From Aquarana catesbeiana (taxonomy: Eukaryota > Chordata > Amphibia > Anura > Ranidae): a DNA stretch of 64,000 nucleotides. Where the stretch lies: NCBI RefSeq assembly GCF_042186555.1, contig NC_133333.1:223326757-223390756 (forward strand), read 5' to 3'. Made by a program: the position numbers and the translations under genes. Below the pieces are notes generated by a model. That model did no database searches, had not been told where the DNA came from, and was given only the letters and a program-made list of their open reading frames with translations. Positions 22,550-32,973 of the stretch are shown here, piece after piece (position 1 is the stretch's first letter; the number at the start of each line of letters is the position of its first letter).

Positions 22550-24019
22550 CCTGTGAATTGTGGCTGTGGGTGAAACATCTAACTCAATAAATTAGAGGGC
22601 TGGCTATTTTTAGCCATACAGTGTAGGTGTGATGGTCAGATGTCTATAAACATTTGGCTGTATAGTTTAGCAGCAGACAGATGGTAGGCAGTGAGTTAAC
22701 GAACCTTCATACTGACCCTAGAGGGCACTGCTTGGCTGAAGATATTGACCTTGCTTCATGGTAGGAACACATCTTCTTTTTAATGGTACAGTAGAGACAA
22801 CATTATGTACTTTTTTCCTTATTACACGCGGGGCTGGCAGACATTTTCAATATATTTTTTATTCGTGTTAAATTTTTAATCTGAAATTGAATGAAGTACA
22901 AAAGATCAGTGATGAACCTTCACATATTGATAAGTAGGCAGAAAATATTAATTTTTTGGCAGGGTACCTAGCCAGGGGCATTTTTAACACATCTATTATG
23001 TAATAATAGACACTGAGTGTGTCTAGTTAATTAACTTTTTTCTCCTAAAGGCAAAGTATTTATACACCATCACTGCTCTAATATATTCTGCTACCTACAG
23101 AGATATTGCATTTAACATCACAGCAATTAGAAGCTTCCTCCAGTCCCTCTTTGGGTTATGGGAATAAAACAAATACTACTCTAACCATAACATTAACCCA
23201 CATAGCTTCCTAGTTGCAGGCGTCTTAAAGATTCTTATTAATAATGCATAGTAAAATCTCATTTGATATATATAGGCAATTATAACTCCAAAAAAAAAAC
23301 ACACTCCTAGGGCCTGGACTTTTTGATCTGTATTTTATCTATCAAGTCTCTAAAGAAATCAAGCTGTCAGGTTCCTGGAAGAGAAGAGCCGTAATACTCG
23401 CCTCTCTGTGTGTCCCGCCTTCCCTCTGTCCAAACTCTGCAGCCTCCCATAGTGTCTTTGTCATTTGACATGTCTGGGAGCTCCAAGTTACTTGGGATAG
23501 TACCCATTTGGAGGGGTCTGTCTGTAGGCAGGTGCAGTCTGTATTCTCCACTGTAGGTGGCTCTGAACCGAAGCAGCAATACAGTAGAGGATGGAAGTTA
23601 TGGGGAACTGAGCTCCTCTATGACGTCCTGTGGTCACTAGGAGAACAGCTGTCTAATTGGAGGCTGGGGCCCTGCATGACTTCAGCAGCCACCTTAAGTG
23701 AGGGCAGAGCTTATTTAAGGTCCAGGCCCCCTGATTTGGCGTGCATTATGCAAGTGGTTAGTGTAGGGACAGGTTCCCCATCTGTCAAGGGTAGTGCATA
23801 GTGGCAGGGAGAGTTTCCAGAGGAGTAGGGAAAGTGCAGGGACTACGTTATCTCCTCTCAGGAAGCCACCCATTTGAGTGTGGACCAGCCAGGATGCATT
23901 CCCCCACCCCGTTGCAGAAGCTGTTGGCATCATCCCAAGATAACGTTCCTCTGCAACAGTTTTGTAAATGGCTCCGGTCTGCCGTACCTAATCATTGGGC
24001 CTAAATGTGCATTGTTGGG
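22550..24019. other. Gene-less stretch; LTR-like part at 23370-23960
   Basis: The AT-rich part to 23340 shows nothing recognisable. From 23370 to 23960 the composition changes to GC-rich DNA with a TTATTTAAGG box (about 23711) after GAGGGCAGAGC, which could be an LTR promoter region. No LTR boundaries or retroviral coding remnants were found. Short open frames have no domain signature. Confidence 0.35.
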
Positions 24020-24550
24020 ATTTATGTTCATGGCAGAGCCTCACCTGCCATGAACATAAAAAAAAAAAAAAAAAACTAACAAAAAAAAAAACAATCGACC
24101 TTGAGGGTTGTAGCTTGGCGACCTGGGGTCAAAGAGACCCCAAAGTCCTACCCCACAACTGTTTAAAATTGGGGATTCTACGACCTATGGTTCCGGAGAT
24201 CTGTGCAGCCTGTCAGAAGCTACATACAGAGCGGCCAGTTTAAATACAAGCTGGCACACTCTGTTTGCAGCAGACTGAGAGGATGAGCTCACAGTGCCTC
24301 TCTTCACTTCTTGTCAGAGGCACTGAGCTCAATGGACAGCTTGGAGTCTTGGACCAATGGTAAAGTACCATTAGCCCAAGCTGTCCAATAAAAATGCTGC
24401 AGTGGAGGCACACCTCTCACTGCAGTGACATAGAAGGGGGTATGTGTCTAAAAGACACATACTCCCTTCCAGCCCAGCCCTCCCAACTACAAGGAAAAAA
24501 CATGAGTTTATGTGTATAAGATTTACCCACAATCCCATGTTTTTCTCACA
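24020..24550. repeat. Cluster of small hairpins
   Basis: Successive inverted repeats occur within about 450 bp: TTTATGTTCATGGCAG/CTGCCATGAACATAAA (about 24021-24060), GAGCTCAGTGCCTCTGAC against its partner near 24287-24332, AGCTTGG/CCAAGCT around 24340-24385, AATGGTAAAGTACCATT (about 24357), and GTATGTGTCT/AGACACATAC (about 24440-24463). Two poly-A runs follow the first hairpin. No coding region. Confidence 0.6.
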
Positions 24551-24553
24551 CAG

Positions 24554-25039
24554 TTAAAGTGGAGTTCCACCCAAAAGTTGAACTTCCTATCATCAGATTC
24601 CTCCCCCCCTCCGGTGACACAGTTGGCACCTTTCAGGGGGGAGGGGGGTACAGATACCTGTATATTACAGGTATCTGTACCCACTTCCAGCGTAGATAGC
24701 CGCAGAATCTGTGGTTATTTACGCCACTTCCTGCTCCCTCCCCGCTGCCTGCTGGGAAACACATGGGTCCCAGAGGCAGCAGGGAGCATTCGTATTGCGC
24801 GGCGCAACTCGCGCATGCGCAGTAGGGAACCGGGAAGTGAAGCCGCACGGCTTCACTTCCTGATTCCCTTACCGAAGATGGAGGCGGCAGCACCCGAGGA
24901 CGGAGAGACGCTTCGGCTTCGGGTGCCGACATCGCGGGCGCCCTGGACAGGTAAGTGTCCATGTTTTAAAAGTCAGCAGCTGCAGTATTTGTAGCTGCTG
25001 ACTTTTAAAAAAAAAATTTTCGGCGGCGCTCCGCTTTAA
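24554..25039. mobile_element. TTAA-bounded MITE, 486 bp
   Basis: It starts TTAAAGTGGAGTTCCACCC, almost identical to the end of the 20405-21232 element, and ends GCTCCGCTTTAA. Internal hairpins include TACAGATACCTGTA...TACAGGTATCTGTA at about 24651-24680 and AAAAGTCAGCAGCTGC/GCAGCTGCTGACTTTT near 24966-25010. Frames across it are not genes. Confidence 0.8.
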
Positions 25040-25281
25040 GAGGGAGAATGAGAATCTTCTGCTGCTGAAACGGTACAAGCTAAATCATATATTATTATGC
25101 TATATGTTATAAGATAATTATTTATTATTTATTTATTGTACTGTGAAATTATAATTGGAAGTTATAACTTCAATCTTCAGTAATTTGTCCGTTAAGTCAC
25201 CTGCTTGAGTACAGATTTTTAAAATATAGTAAATTACTTAAAAAATAAATAAATATTTGCATATTACCTACTTATGGTAAT
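25040..25281. other. AT-rich spacer
   Basis: AT-rich DNA with TTATTTATTTATT runs; nothing else supported. Confidence 0.4.
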
Positions 25282-25351
25282 TTACCCCTTGCCACCCAGG
25301 CCAATTCTGACACTTCTCTCCTACATGTAAAAATCAAAATTTTCTTGCTTA

Positions 25352-27421
25352 CTCAGAACCAGGGCCGTCTTAATAGCATCATGGGCCCTTGGGCAAAGTA
25401 ATGCTCTGGGGCACCTACAATGGAGACAGTGCAGGTAAACAGACATCAAGTAGGTAGGAGGCAGACAAGCAGAGCTTCCCCTTTTGGGTGGAGCTCTGCA
25501 TTAACTACATGAACAATCATTCTGTACAGCAAAGAAACAGTGGGAAAATACTACATACATAAAGTAACAAAGCTGTCCTGTACATATAATATATCTGGTA
25601 GATTGATGCCTCCCCATCACTATGGCCCCTCTACACCCCAGATATCCCCCCAGCACTCTGACCCCTCTACATCCCAGATATCCCCCCAGCACTCTGATCC
25701 CTCTACATCCCAGATATCCCCCCAGCACTCTGACCCCTCTACATCCCAGATATCCCCCCAGCACTCTGATCCCTCTACATCCCAGATATCCCCCCAGCAC
25801 TCTGACCCCTCTACATCCCAGATATCCCCCCAGCACTCTGACCCCTCTACACCCCAGATATCCCCCCAGCACTCTAACCCCTCTACACCCCAGATATCCC
25901 CCCAGCACTCTGACCCCTCTACACCCCAGATATCCCCCCAGCACTCTGACCCCTCTACATCCCAGATATCCCCCCAGCACTCTGATCTCTCTACACCCCA
26001 GATATCCCCCCCAGCACTCTGACCCCTCTACATCCCAGATATCCCCCCAGTACTCTGACCCCTCTACATCCCAGATATCCCCCAACACTCTGACCCCTCT
26101 ACACCCCAGATATCCCCCCAGCACTCTGATCTCTCTACACCCCAGATATCCCCCCCAGCACTCTCACCTCTCTACATCCCAGATATCCCCCCAGCACTCT
26201 GACCCCTCTACATCCCAGATATACCCCCAGCACTCTGACCCCTCTACATCCCAGATATCCCCCCAGCACTCTGACCCCTCTACATCCCAGATATCCCCCA
26301 ACACTCTGACCCCTCTACACCCCAGATATCCCCCCAGCACTCTGATCTCTCTACACCCCAGATATCCCCCCCAGCACTCTCACCTCTCTACATCCCAGAT
26401 ATCCCCCCAGCACTCTGACCCCTCTACATCCCAGATATACCCCCAGCACTCTGACCCCTCTACATCCCAGATATCCCCCCAGCACTCTGACCCCTCTACA
26501 CCCCAGATATCCCCCCAGCACTCTGACTCCTCTACACCCCAGATATCCCCCCAGCACTCTGACCCCTCTACACCCCAGATATCCCCCCAGCACTCTGACC
26601 CCTCTACATCCCAGATATCCCCCCAGCACTCTGACCCCTCTACATCCCAGATATCCCCCAGCACTGTATCCATATACCATAAGATACCCCTTGTATTGTG
26701 ACACCACTAAATTCCTGATACCCCCTACACTGTGGCCTCTCTACATCCCTGATACCTCTGGCACTATAGCCACCCAAGCTACTCTAAGCATTGCTACCCC
26801 CTATACACCCCAGATCCCCCTTCAGCATTGTTTTCCCCCATACACCCTTGATATCCCCCAGCACCATTATTCCATCCATGTAGTATTCCAGTGGAGATAC
26901 AGTGCATGTGAACTTTTGGCTCTGTGCCCACCTCCAGCACTGCACTCTCCTATACCAATCAAGCAGGCAGAAGGAGGGGCGGAGGAGGGAGCATCCCTCT
27001 GGGCATTCCAAGCCCTTCGGTGCAAACAGTGCTGGACAGCTGGACTTACCATGACATCATCCACAATGCTACTTCCGCAGGTGGGCTCTCAGTGCTGCTG
27101 ACTCAGCAGCTCCCACTCCAGCTCCTACCCCGAGCATTCAAGCTGCATGGGGTGGGGTCAGAGCATCACTGGCGCTCCGGCCCTGCCCCTCCCTGCTGGC
27201 TGTGAAATAATAGGTATCATTCTGCACAGCACGGCGCACCGCTGCCAGTCTGCCTCCCCTGTGTATCCATCACTCTCAGTGCCATCATGGGGCCCCCAAT
27301 TTTGGGGCAGCGTAGGCTCAAGGACCAGCTGCTTTGGAGAAAGTGCAGGGACCCCCATTTAGCTGGGGCCCCCGGGCAGTGCCCAGGTGTGCCCTCTCAT
27401 TAAGACAGCCCTGCTCAGAAT
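25352..27421. mobile_element. hAT-like element with 36-bp minisatellite, 8-bp TSD
   Basis: The element at 25360-27413 starts CAGGGCCGTCTTAAT and ends ATTAAGACAGCCCTG, a 15-bp inverted terminus with one mismatch. The flanks CTCAGAAC (25352-25359) and CTCAGAAT (27414-27421) match at 7 of 8, and removing the element restores the host repeat. Half of its 2,054 bp is a minisatellite (25630-26665). The rest includes a GC-rich end (26930-27400) with GGGGCCCCCAATTTTGGGGC-like symmetry. No transposase frame is present. Confidence 0.85.
25630..26665. repeat. 36-bp minisatellite, about 29 copies
   Basis: Unit of 36 bp: CTCTGACCCCTCTACATCCC followed by AGATATCCCCCCAGCA. Variants are CACCCC for CATCCC, GATCTC for GACCCC, and units one base shorter or longer. 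A block with ATCCCCCAACACTC begins near 26081 and recurs 216 bp (six units) later near 26297, showing a higher-order duplication. Since 36 is divisible by three, long frames stay open on both strands (up to 359 codons at 25622-26701); these are artefacts. Confidence 0.95.
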
Positions 27422-27753
27422 TCCCAAACATTATATATATTGTTTTAGCAGACACCCTAGGGAATAGAATGGTGGTCATTGCAACTTTTTATGTCACACG
27501 GTATTTGCGCAGCAATTTTTCAAACGCATTATTTTTGGGAAAGAAACTGTTTCATGAATAAAAAAAATTAAAAAAACACTAAAAGTTAGCCCTTTTTTGT
27601 ATACTATGAAAGATGATGTTACAGCAAGTAAATAGATACCTAACATACAGATACCTGCATGACCGCTCAATTGTCATTTAAAATGCGACAGCGCTGAAAG
27701 CTGAAAATTGGCTTGGGCAGGAAGGGGGAAAGTGCCGGTATTGAAGTGGTTAA

Positions 27754-28019
27754 TGAGTTAAGTTCCACTTTAATACATATTCTCACAATAATGTACTGTA
27801 AAAGCCTGGAGAAATGTAAAGGGGGGGGGCTTGAGTGCTGATCATCCCCCTCCACTGAGATCACATGACTAGGTGCCTAGGCACATGGTCACATTGCCTA
27901 CTGTCATGGACGCCCAAAACAGTGTTTTCAGTACGTATGTTTATTCATTTTTTTATATATTTTTCAATAGAGTGGGTAAGATGGGAGAGTACTTTCACTG
28001 TTGTTTCACTTTAATTTAG
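27754..28019. other. Short gene-less stretch
   Basis: No gene recognised; ends at the target site of the LINE insertion. Confidence 0.4.
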
Positions 28020-30416
28020 AATATATGTTCATGCTCCATCCGCAGCAGTAAGAATTAACGAGGTGACCTCCCCATACTTTATCATGAGTAACGGAACTAG
28101 GCAGGGATGCCCTCTGTCCCCAATGATTTTTTATCTTAACTCTCTAACCATTTTTGCGTCATGTTCGGCAAAATACTGATATTAAAGGTTGTTTGATCGA
28201 TAAAGTGGAACATAAAACTGCAGCTTATACAGATGACATATTGTTTTTCATTTCCTCACCAGAAACTACGCTACCAAATCTTATAAATGAATTTGACCGC
28301 TATAGTTTAATTTCGAACTTTAACATTACCACTCAAAAATCGGAAATATTAAACATCACGTTGTCAAAAGTACGCGTAAAGGCTCTTCAATCGTCATTTT
28401 CCTTTCCATGGGTAGCTTCATTCTTGACATACCTAGGAGTCAAACTGACCTCCTCAATAGACAAAGTCTTTCAAGCAAATTTCCCACCATTATTTTACGA
28501 GAATTTTCATCTGACCTTGAAAGATGGAATAAAGGTCCTTATACATGGATGGGTAGGAACGCCATACTCAAAATGAATATCCTACCAAGATTACTATACC
28601 TCTTCCAGACCTTGCCAATATCTATTCCAGAGTCCTTTCTGATGTCTCTACGATGCTCTTTTATTAAATTTCTCTGGGCAAAAAAGCATCCTCGTCTATC
28701 GCTCAACTTTTTGGCTATGCCAAAGGCCAGAGGGGGCATGGCCTTTCCAGATACGATTAGATATTATAAAGCAGCACATCTTGCTAGGGTACTCGCCTGG
28801 TGCAGAGACGAGGGACACAAAATCTGGGTAACGATCGAACAATCATGCACGGAGATCCCACTCCGTTGCTTGCCATGGCTGCGGCCAAAAACGTTGGGAA
28901 TTTTAAGATCTCACCCTCTGATAGGAGCAACCTTAAAAGTAATCCAACAGAGCCACCTTTTCTCAAAATTTGATGGAGAAATCACTCGGCTCCATCCAGT
29001 TCTGGTGAACCCAGTATTCCCCGCTGGTTATACAGATAGCCGTTTTAAGAAAATCATGCGTCAAGGTAAATTCCGCTTAGGGGATTTTCTTGAGGCATCT
29101 AGGCTGAAGAGCAGGCTGGAAATGCAGTCGCTGTTCCGTCTGCCATTGGATCCATGGCGGATGCAGCAGCTTACACATTTCCTAACTTCCCTTAACAGGA
29201 GGGGGAGAGATCAGATTGATCAAACACACCATTGGAAAATGCATGTCTTCTAGAAGAGCCCTCTGCTCATGGGGTATCGGAGATATATAAAATACTAATA
29301 GATCCCCCCGAAGACTTTGTGCCAGGATTCCTTCTGAAATGGGAAAGAGATCTAGACATTACACTTTCTAAGGAGCAACAGAGTTATATCTTACATTTTG
29401 CCCATTACTCCTCAACAGCCAGCCATTACCAAGAGTTATGCTACAAAATTCTTACAAGGTGGTACAAAGTTCCATCACTATTACAAAAAATGTACCCAGA
29501 GAGGACGAATAAATGCTGGCGGTGTGGAGAGACAGAGGGTAACATGCTCCATATCTTTTGGTCATGTAAGAAGATAGTAGATTTCTGGTCTAAAGTGCGG
29601 GACACCGTAAGACAGTAAACAGAGTATGACTTAGGGCTTGATACAGGAAGATATCTTCTCCATCTTTCGAATCTTCCTAAGCGTAAATATCGGAACTCCC
29701 TGGTGGTTCACATTTTGAATGCGGCAAAGGCCTGTATCCCGGCCGTTTGGAAGCAAGAATCACCCCCCCCCCCCCCCCCCCCCATCTCACTATGGTTTAA
29801 AAAAATAGCTGGGATATATGCTATGGAAAAAGGCATCGCAACTATACAGGGTAAGGTGGAAAAATTCAATAAAAAATGGAACTCATGGTCCCTTCTGGTT
29901 TGCACTAGGGAATACGGATGTGCGATCGGAGAGCAGATGGAGGCCTAGGGAGTAGGGAGAGAGAGTGGGAGCATTCTGGGGGGGGGGTTTTCCTCTCCCC
30001 CTTCTCTTCTCTCCCTGGTAAACAGCATTTGTGAAATGCAGGGAGGGGGAGAGGACGGGGAAACTATATATGTATGCAGGTAGGTGTGTGCGTGCATAAG
30101 GTGCGTATACGGACAAATGCGCATATGCGTGTATGTAGAATGGATATACCAGAAACAGAGGAAGAATCTGTGTGTGGGTTGTGTTTTTTTTTTTTCTCTC
30201 TGTATAAGCTGTGTTACTTTTGGTTCTGCTGTGGTTGACAATAAGTCATATATATGTAAAGCAAACTGAACTATAATAGGTTAAACTATACTCCGTGATA
30301 CGCAAACAGCAATAATGTTATTTGTTTATTTGTTGATATGTATAAAAAATGTACTTCTTGTTTTTGTTTTTGGAAAAATAAAATATAGAATTAAAAAAAA
30401 AAAAAATATATGTTCA
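28020..30416 (+). mobile_element. 5'-truncated L1-like LINE insertion with 12-bp TSD
   Basis: The direct repeat AATATATGTTCA flanks the insertion at 28020-28031 and 30405-30416. The element lies between, ending in AATAAAATATAGAATT and a poly-A run (30376-30404), typical of target-primed reverse transcription. Only the 3' half of ORF2 plus a 3' UTR of about 450 bp (29950-30400) is present: the endonuclease domain and the first half of the reverse transcriptase are missing. The 3' UTR contains a C run at 29763-29783 and G-rich stretches. Truncation at the 5' end is usual for L1. Confidence 0.88.
28084..29948 (+). pseudogene. L1-like ORF2 remnant (reverse transcriptase and C-terminal domain)
   Basis: The frame starts inside the reverse transcriptase at SNGTRQGCPLSP (28084-28122), a conserved RT block. 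It shifts near 28155 and continues with the catalytic box YTDD (28226-28237), a variant of YADD. It shifts again near 28515 into a long open part (to 29253) covering the thumb and following region, and shifts once more near 29235. A C-terminal CX2CX8HX4C zinc-knuckle-like motif is at 29514-29567. An in-frame stop at 29616-29618 precedes the last 110 codons, which end at 29948. With three frameshifts and one stop it cannot make a working enzyme. Confidence 0.85.
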
Positions 30417-30807
30417 CCTCCAAGAAGAGTTTCCTCAATGTAATGTAGGTGACAGGTACTCTGCAATTCATAATTGTCTAGAAGAGCTTTCATTGCATCA
30501 TCTGTTCCCTCACCCACACGTTCCACTCTACATCTTCATGTTTACACTGCTCTTATCACAGTGCCAGCTCCAAAACGTGTGAAGCAGTTAGAGAATGTGT
30601 CTGGAACATTGTCACAAGTTGGTGTATCACCTTTTTTTTCCCCTTGGTCTTCAAAAACATTCAATGCCGCCAAGAAAGTCCCAAGAATAAATAAATTCTA
30701 TGAAAATCCCAAAACTCCATCTTTTTCTTCAGTCTTGCACAGTTGTACAGGCTCCTGAAATGCTTAGCATGATTTCACAGCACACTCTGAGCTTCTTACA
30801 ATGTGCA
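30417..30807. other. Gene-less stretch
   Basis: No gene or repeat boundary recognised. Confidence 0.4.
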
Positions 30808-31270
30808 TTATGCCGCGTACACACGGTCGGACTTTTCGTCTACAAAAGTCCAACGGACGCCGACGGACTAAAGCTGGCTGGTAATCCGATCGTGTGTGGG
30901 CTTCTCCGGACTTTCAGCAGACTTTTTCAGCCTCAAATCCGACGGACTTTAGATTTGAAACATGCTTCAAATCTTTACGTCGTAACTACGACGGACCCCG
31001 AAATCCGCTCGTCTGTGTGCTAGTCCGACGGACAAAAACCCATGCTAGGGCAGCTATTGGCTACTGGCTATGAACTTCCTTATTTTAGTCCGGTGTACGT
31101 CATCACGTACGAATCCGTCTGACTTTTGTGTGGTCGTGTGTAGGCAAGTCCGTTCGTTAGAAAGTCTGCTGCAAGTCCGCCGAAAGTCCGCCGGAAGTCC
31201 GCCAGAAGTCTGTCGGACAGGCTGTCGGACTTTTGTAGATGAAAAGTCCGACCGTGTGTACGCGGCATTA
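30808..31270. mobile_element. TGCCG-hairpin MITE (copy 2) with TTA TSD
   Basis: The element at 30811-31267 starts TGCCGCGTACACACGGTCGG and ends with its exact complement CCGACCGTGTGTACGCGGCA. TTA lies on both sides (30808-30810, 31268-31270), which fits a PIF/Harbinger-type 3-bp duplication. The interior repeats TCCG(A/C)CGGAC words. GTGTGT-type motifs begin at 30898, 31017, 31132 and 31250, at nearly even spacing of 115-119 bp. Non-coding. Confidence 0.88.
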
Positions 31271-31600
31271 GAATCTGCATCAAGTAAGATGAAGCCTGTC
31301 TCATTTTCTGCCCTTCCCTCCATCCCTAGCCCATCCTTTGCAAGTTCCTACAGCCCAAAATTGCTTATCCATGTCTTTATGGACCTCGCTTTGTGCTCTG
31401 GTGCACAGTCATGTTGGAATAGGAAGGGGCCATCCCCAAACTGTTCCCACAAAGTTGGGAGCATGAAATTGTCCAAAATGTCTTGGTATGCTGACGCCTT
31501 AAGAGTTCCTTTCACTGGAACTAAGGGGGCCAAGCCCAACCCCTGAAAAACAACCCTACACCATAATCCCCCCCACCTCCACCAAATGAGTTGGCCCACC

Positions 31601-32617
31601 CAGAGGCGTATCTAGTGAAAATGGCGTGGCGTATCTAGCATAAATGGCGCCTATGGCAAGCACTGAAACTGCACCCCTGTCAAAACATTTGAAACCAATC
31701 TTTCAGATAATACTGTCAGTATATACAGGTATATAGGGAGAACAGTAGGTTAGTGGTTGGCACTTATAAACAAGGCCAAGGATAAATCCACGGAAAAAAA
31801 CAAGTTTAACTTACCGACCAGCCTGCAGACCAAGTAAACCTGTCTAACAGTATGCGTTAAAAGCAGGGGTTTAGTCTGCACACATTTGCAAATGCATCCG
31901 TAAGCATGCGTAAGTGGTTGTCACTTGACTGACTTGGTTTGAATCAGGGCTAGGAAGTTATCTGCATGGAGTTTGCATGTTCTCTTGGTGTGGGCACCCT
32001 CCAGGTACCCCAGTTTCATGGCACACTCAAAATCCATGTTGGTAGGTGATGGTCCCATGTCTGTATGATGTGGCAATGTACATGGGTGATCACATTCTGC
32101 ATGCCACCCCCATGTCCAAAAAATGGCCAAGATGAGCGCTGGCCCAAAATCCACCAAGAGCTGGACAGGACTGAATGGTTACTGGACTGAAGGGGTTAAT
32201 GTAGTTCCATTGGTCACTGATGCATTACTGACCTGTGGCAATTAATTAACCCCTTTGTGCTGCATTAGTGGCACCAGTGTCAGTGTTTATTAACCCCTTC
32301 ATGCTGCATCATAAAGGGTTTAATTAACACTGCCACTAATGCAGCACAAAGGGGTTAATTAATTGATACTGGTCACTAATGCATCAGTGACCAGTGGCAA
32401 TACATAATGCCATTGGCATATTACAAATAGCATTGTAGATTAATTAATCCCCCCCCCCCTCAAAAAATAAATAAATAAATAAATCACTGCAGTAGGAGCA
32501 CACAGATAAGACACAGCAGTACAGTCAGCAACGTTATCAGCCTCTGCTCCTTCACTTGTCCATGACAGTGGACACTCCGAGCAGGTCACAGAGGCAGCAC
32601 TCCTCTTCCATCCCGCA
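31601..32617. mobile_element. Inserted sequence with hAT-like left end
   Basis: Begins CAGAGGCGTATCTAG next to GGCCCACC. No matching right end or 8-bp duplication could be placed, so the extent is uncertain. It contains a palindrome at 32209-32395 and a C run followed by AAATAAATAAATAAAT (32450-32483). Open frames lack domains. Confidence 0.45.
32209..32395. repeat. Palindrome with 34-bp perfect core arms
   Basis: AATTAATTAACCCCTTTGTG with CTGCATTAGTGGCA (about 32239-32273) pairs with TGCCACTAATGCAGCACAAA with GGGGTTAATTAATT (about 32331-32364). Outer segments TGGTCACTGATGCATTA and TAATGCATCAGTGACCA extend the pairing. Confidence 0.8.
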
Positions 32618-32671
32618 TCATTTAAGTTCATGTGCGTGTAAAAGCAGGTGTCCCAATACTTTTGACAATAT

Positions 32672-32973
32672 AGTGAAGATCTGAATGCAAATGCAGCCTG
32701 CTTAGAAATGCCCACTCCTCCCAGCAAGAAATGTTGATATTTGCATAACTCCTCCCAAGAACTGGTGCATTGCTTGCATGAGGTCCGAGGGCTCTATAGA
32801 GGAGTACCAAAGCAGGGTGTTGGGATACAGGATTACATGAAGCTATGTACCGCACCCTGCTGGCCCCTCCCACCAATCATGATCTGCCTGTATTGCGTAC
32901 AGAAGCACAGAGATCCAGTGATGACATCACTGGGTCTAAAATTAGGTATGTAATGGAAACAAAAAGGTTATAT
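32672..32973. other. Short gene-less stretch
   Basis: Contains ACTCCTCCCAGCAAGAAATG and related words; no gene recognised. Confidence 0.4.

Larger units (their letters stand above)
25282..27753. repeat. Dispersed repeat (TTACCCCTTGCC ... GAAGTGGTTAA) split by an insertion
   Basis: The left piece runs from TTACCCCTTGCCACCCAGG at 25282 to the target site near 25359. The right piece resumes at 27421 with CCCAAACATTATATAT and ends GAAGTGGTTAA at 27753. Its ends resemble the TTAACCACTT family, but the body (GTCACACGGTATTTGCGCAG) is different. It is older than the hAT-like element that interrupts it. Non-coding. Confidence 0.7.
31340..32671. mobile_element. Second copy of the palindromic Tc1 derivative, interrupted
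   Basis: Positions 31340-31600 match 21925-22160 of the palindromic Tc1 element; the minus-strand coding remnant includes a FLFQHDCAPEH word. Positions 32618-32671 match its terminal repeat (TTAAGTTCATGTGCGTGTAA ... ACAATATAGTG). Between them lies about 1 kb of other sequence starting CAGAGGCGTATCTAG at 31601, itself like a hAT terminus. The copy has lost its left terminal repeat and most of the right arm. Confidence 0.7.

Noticed and set aside
24512..24994. A 160-codon frame as a possible exon
   Set aside because: It spans the end of one repeat and most of a TTAA MITE, and an overlapping frame exists on the other strand; no domain.
25630..26665. Possible CRISPR array because of regular 36-bp repeats
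   Set aside because: The repeats are contiguous with no unique spacers and lie in a eukaryotic transposon.
25622..26701. A 359-codon open frame with a 12-residue repeat (proline-, serine- and threonine-rich)
   Set aside because: It is the translation of the 36-bp minisatellite. All frames on both strands are open for the same reason, and it lies inside a non-autonomous hAT-like element.
28154..29618. A functional reverse transcriptase gene
   Set aside because: Frameshifts near 28155, 28515 and 29235 and a missing 5' half make it a dead L1-like fragment.
31601..32617. A complete hAT-like element starting CAGAGGCGTATCTAG
   Set aside because: No matching right terminus or 8-bp duplication was found, so only the left end is reported.
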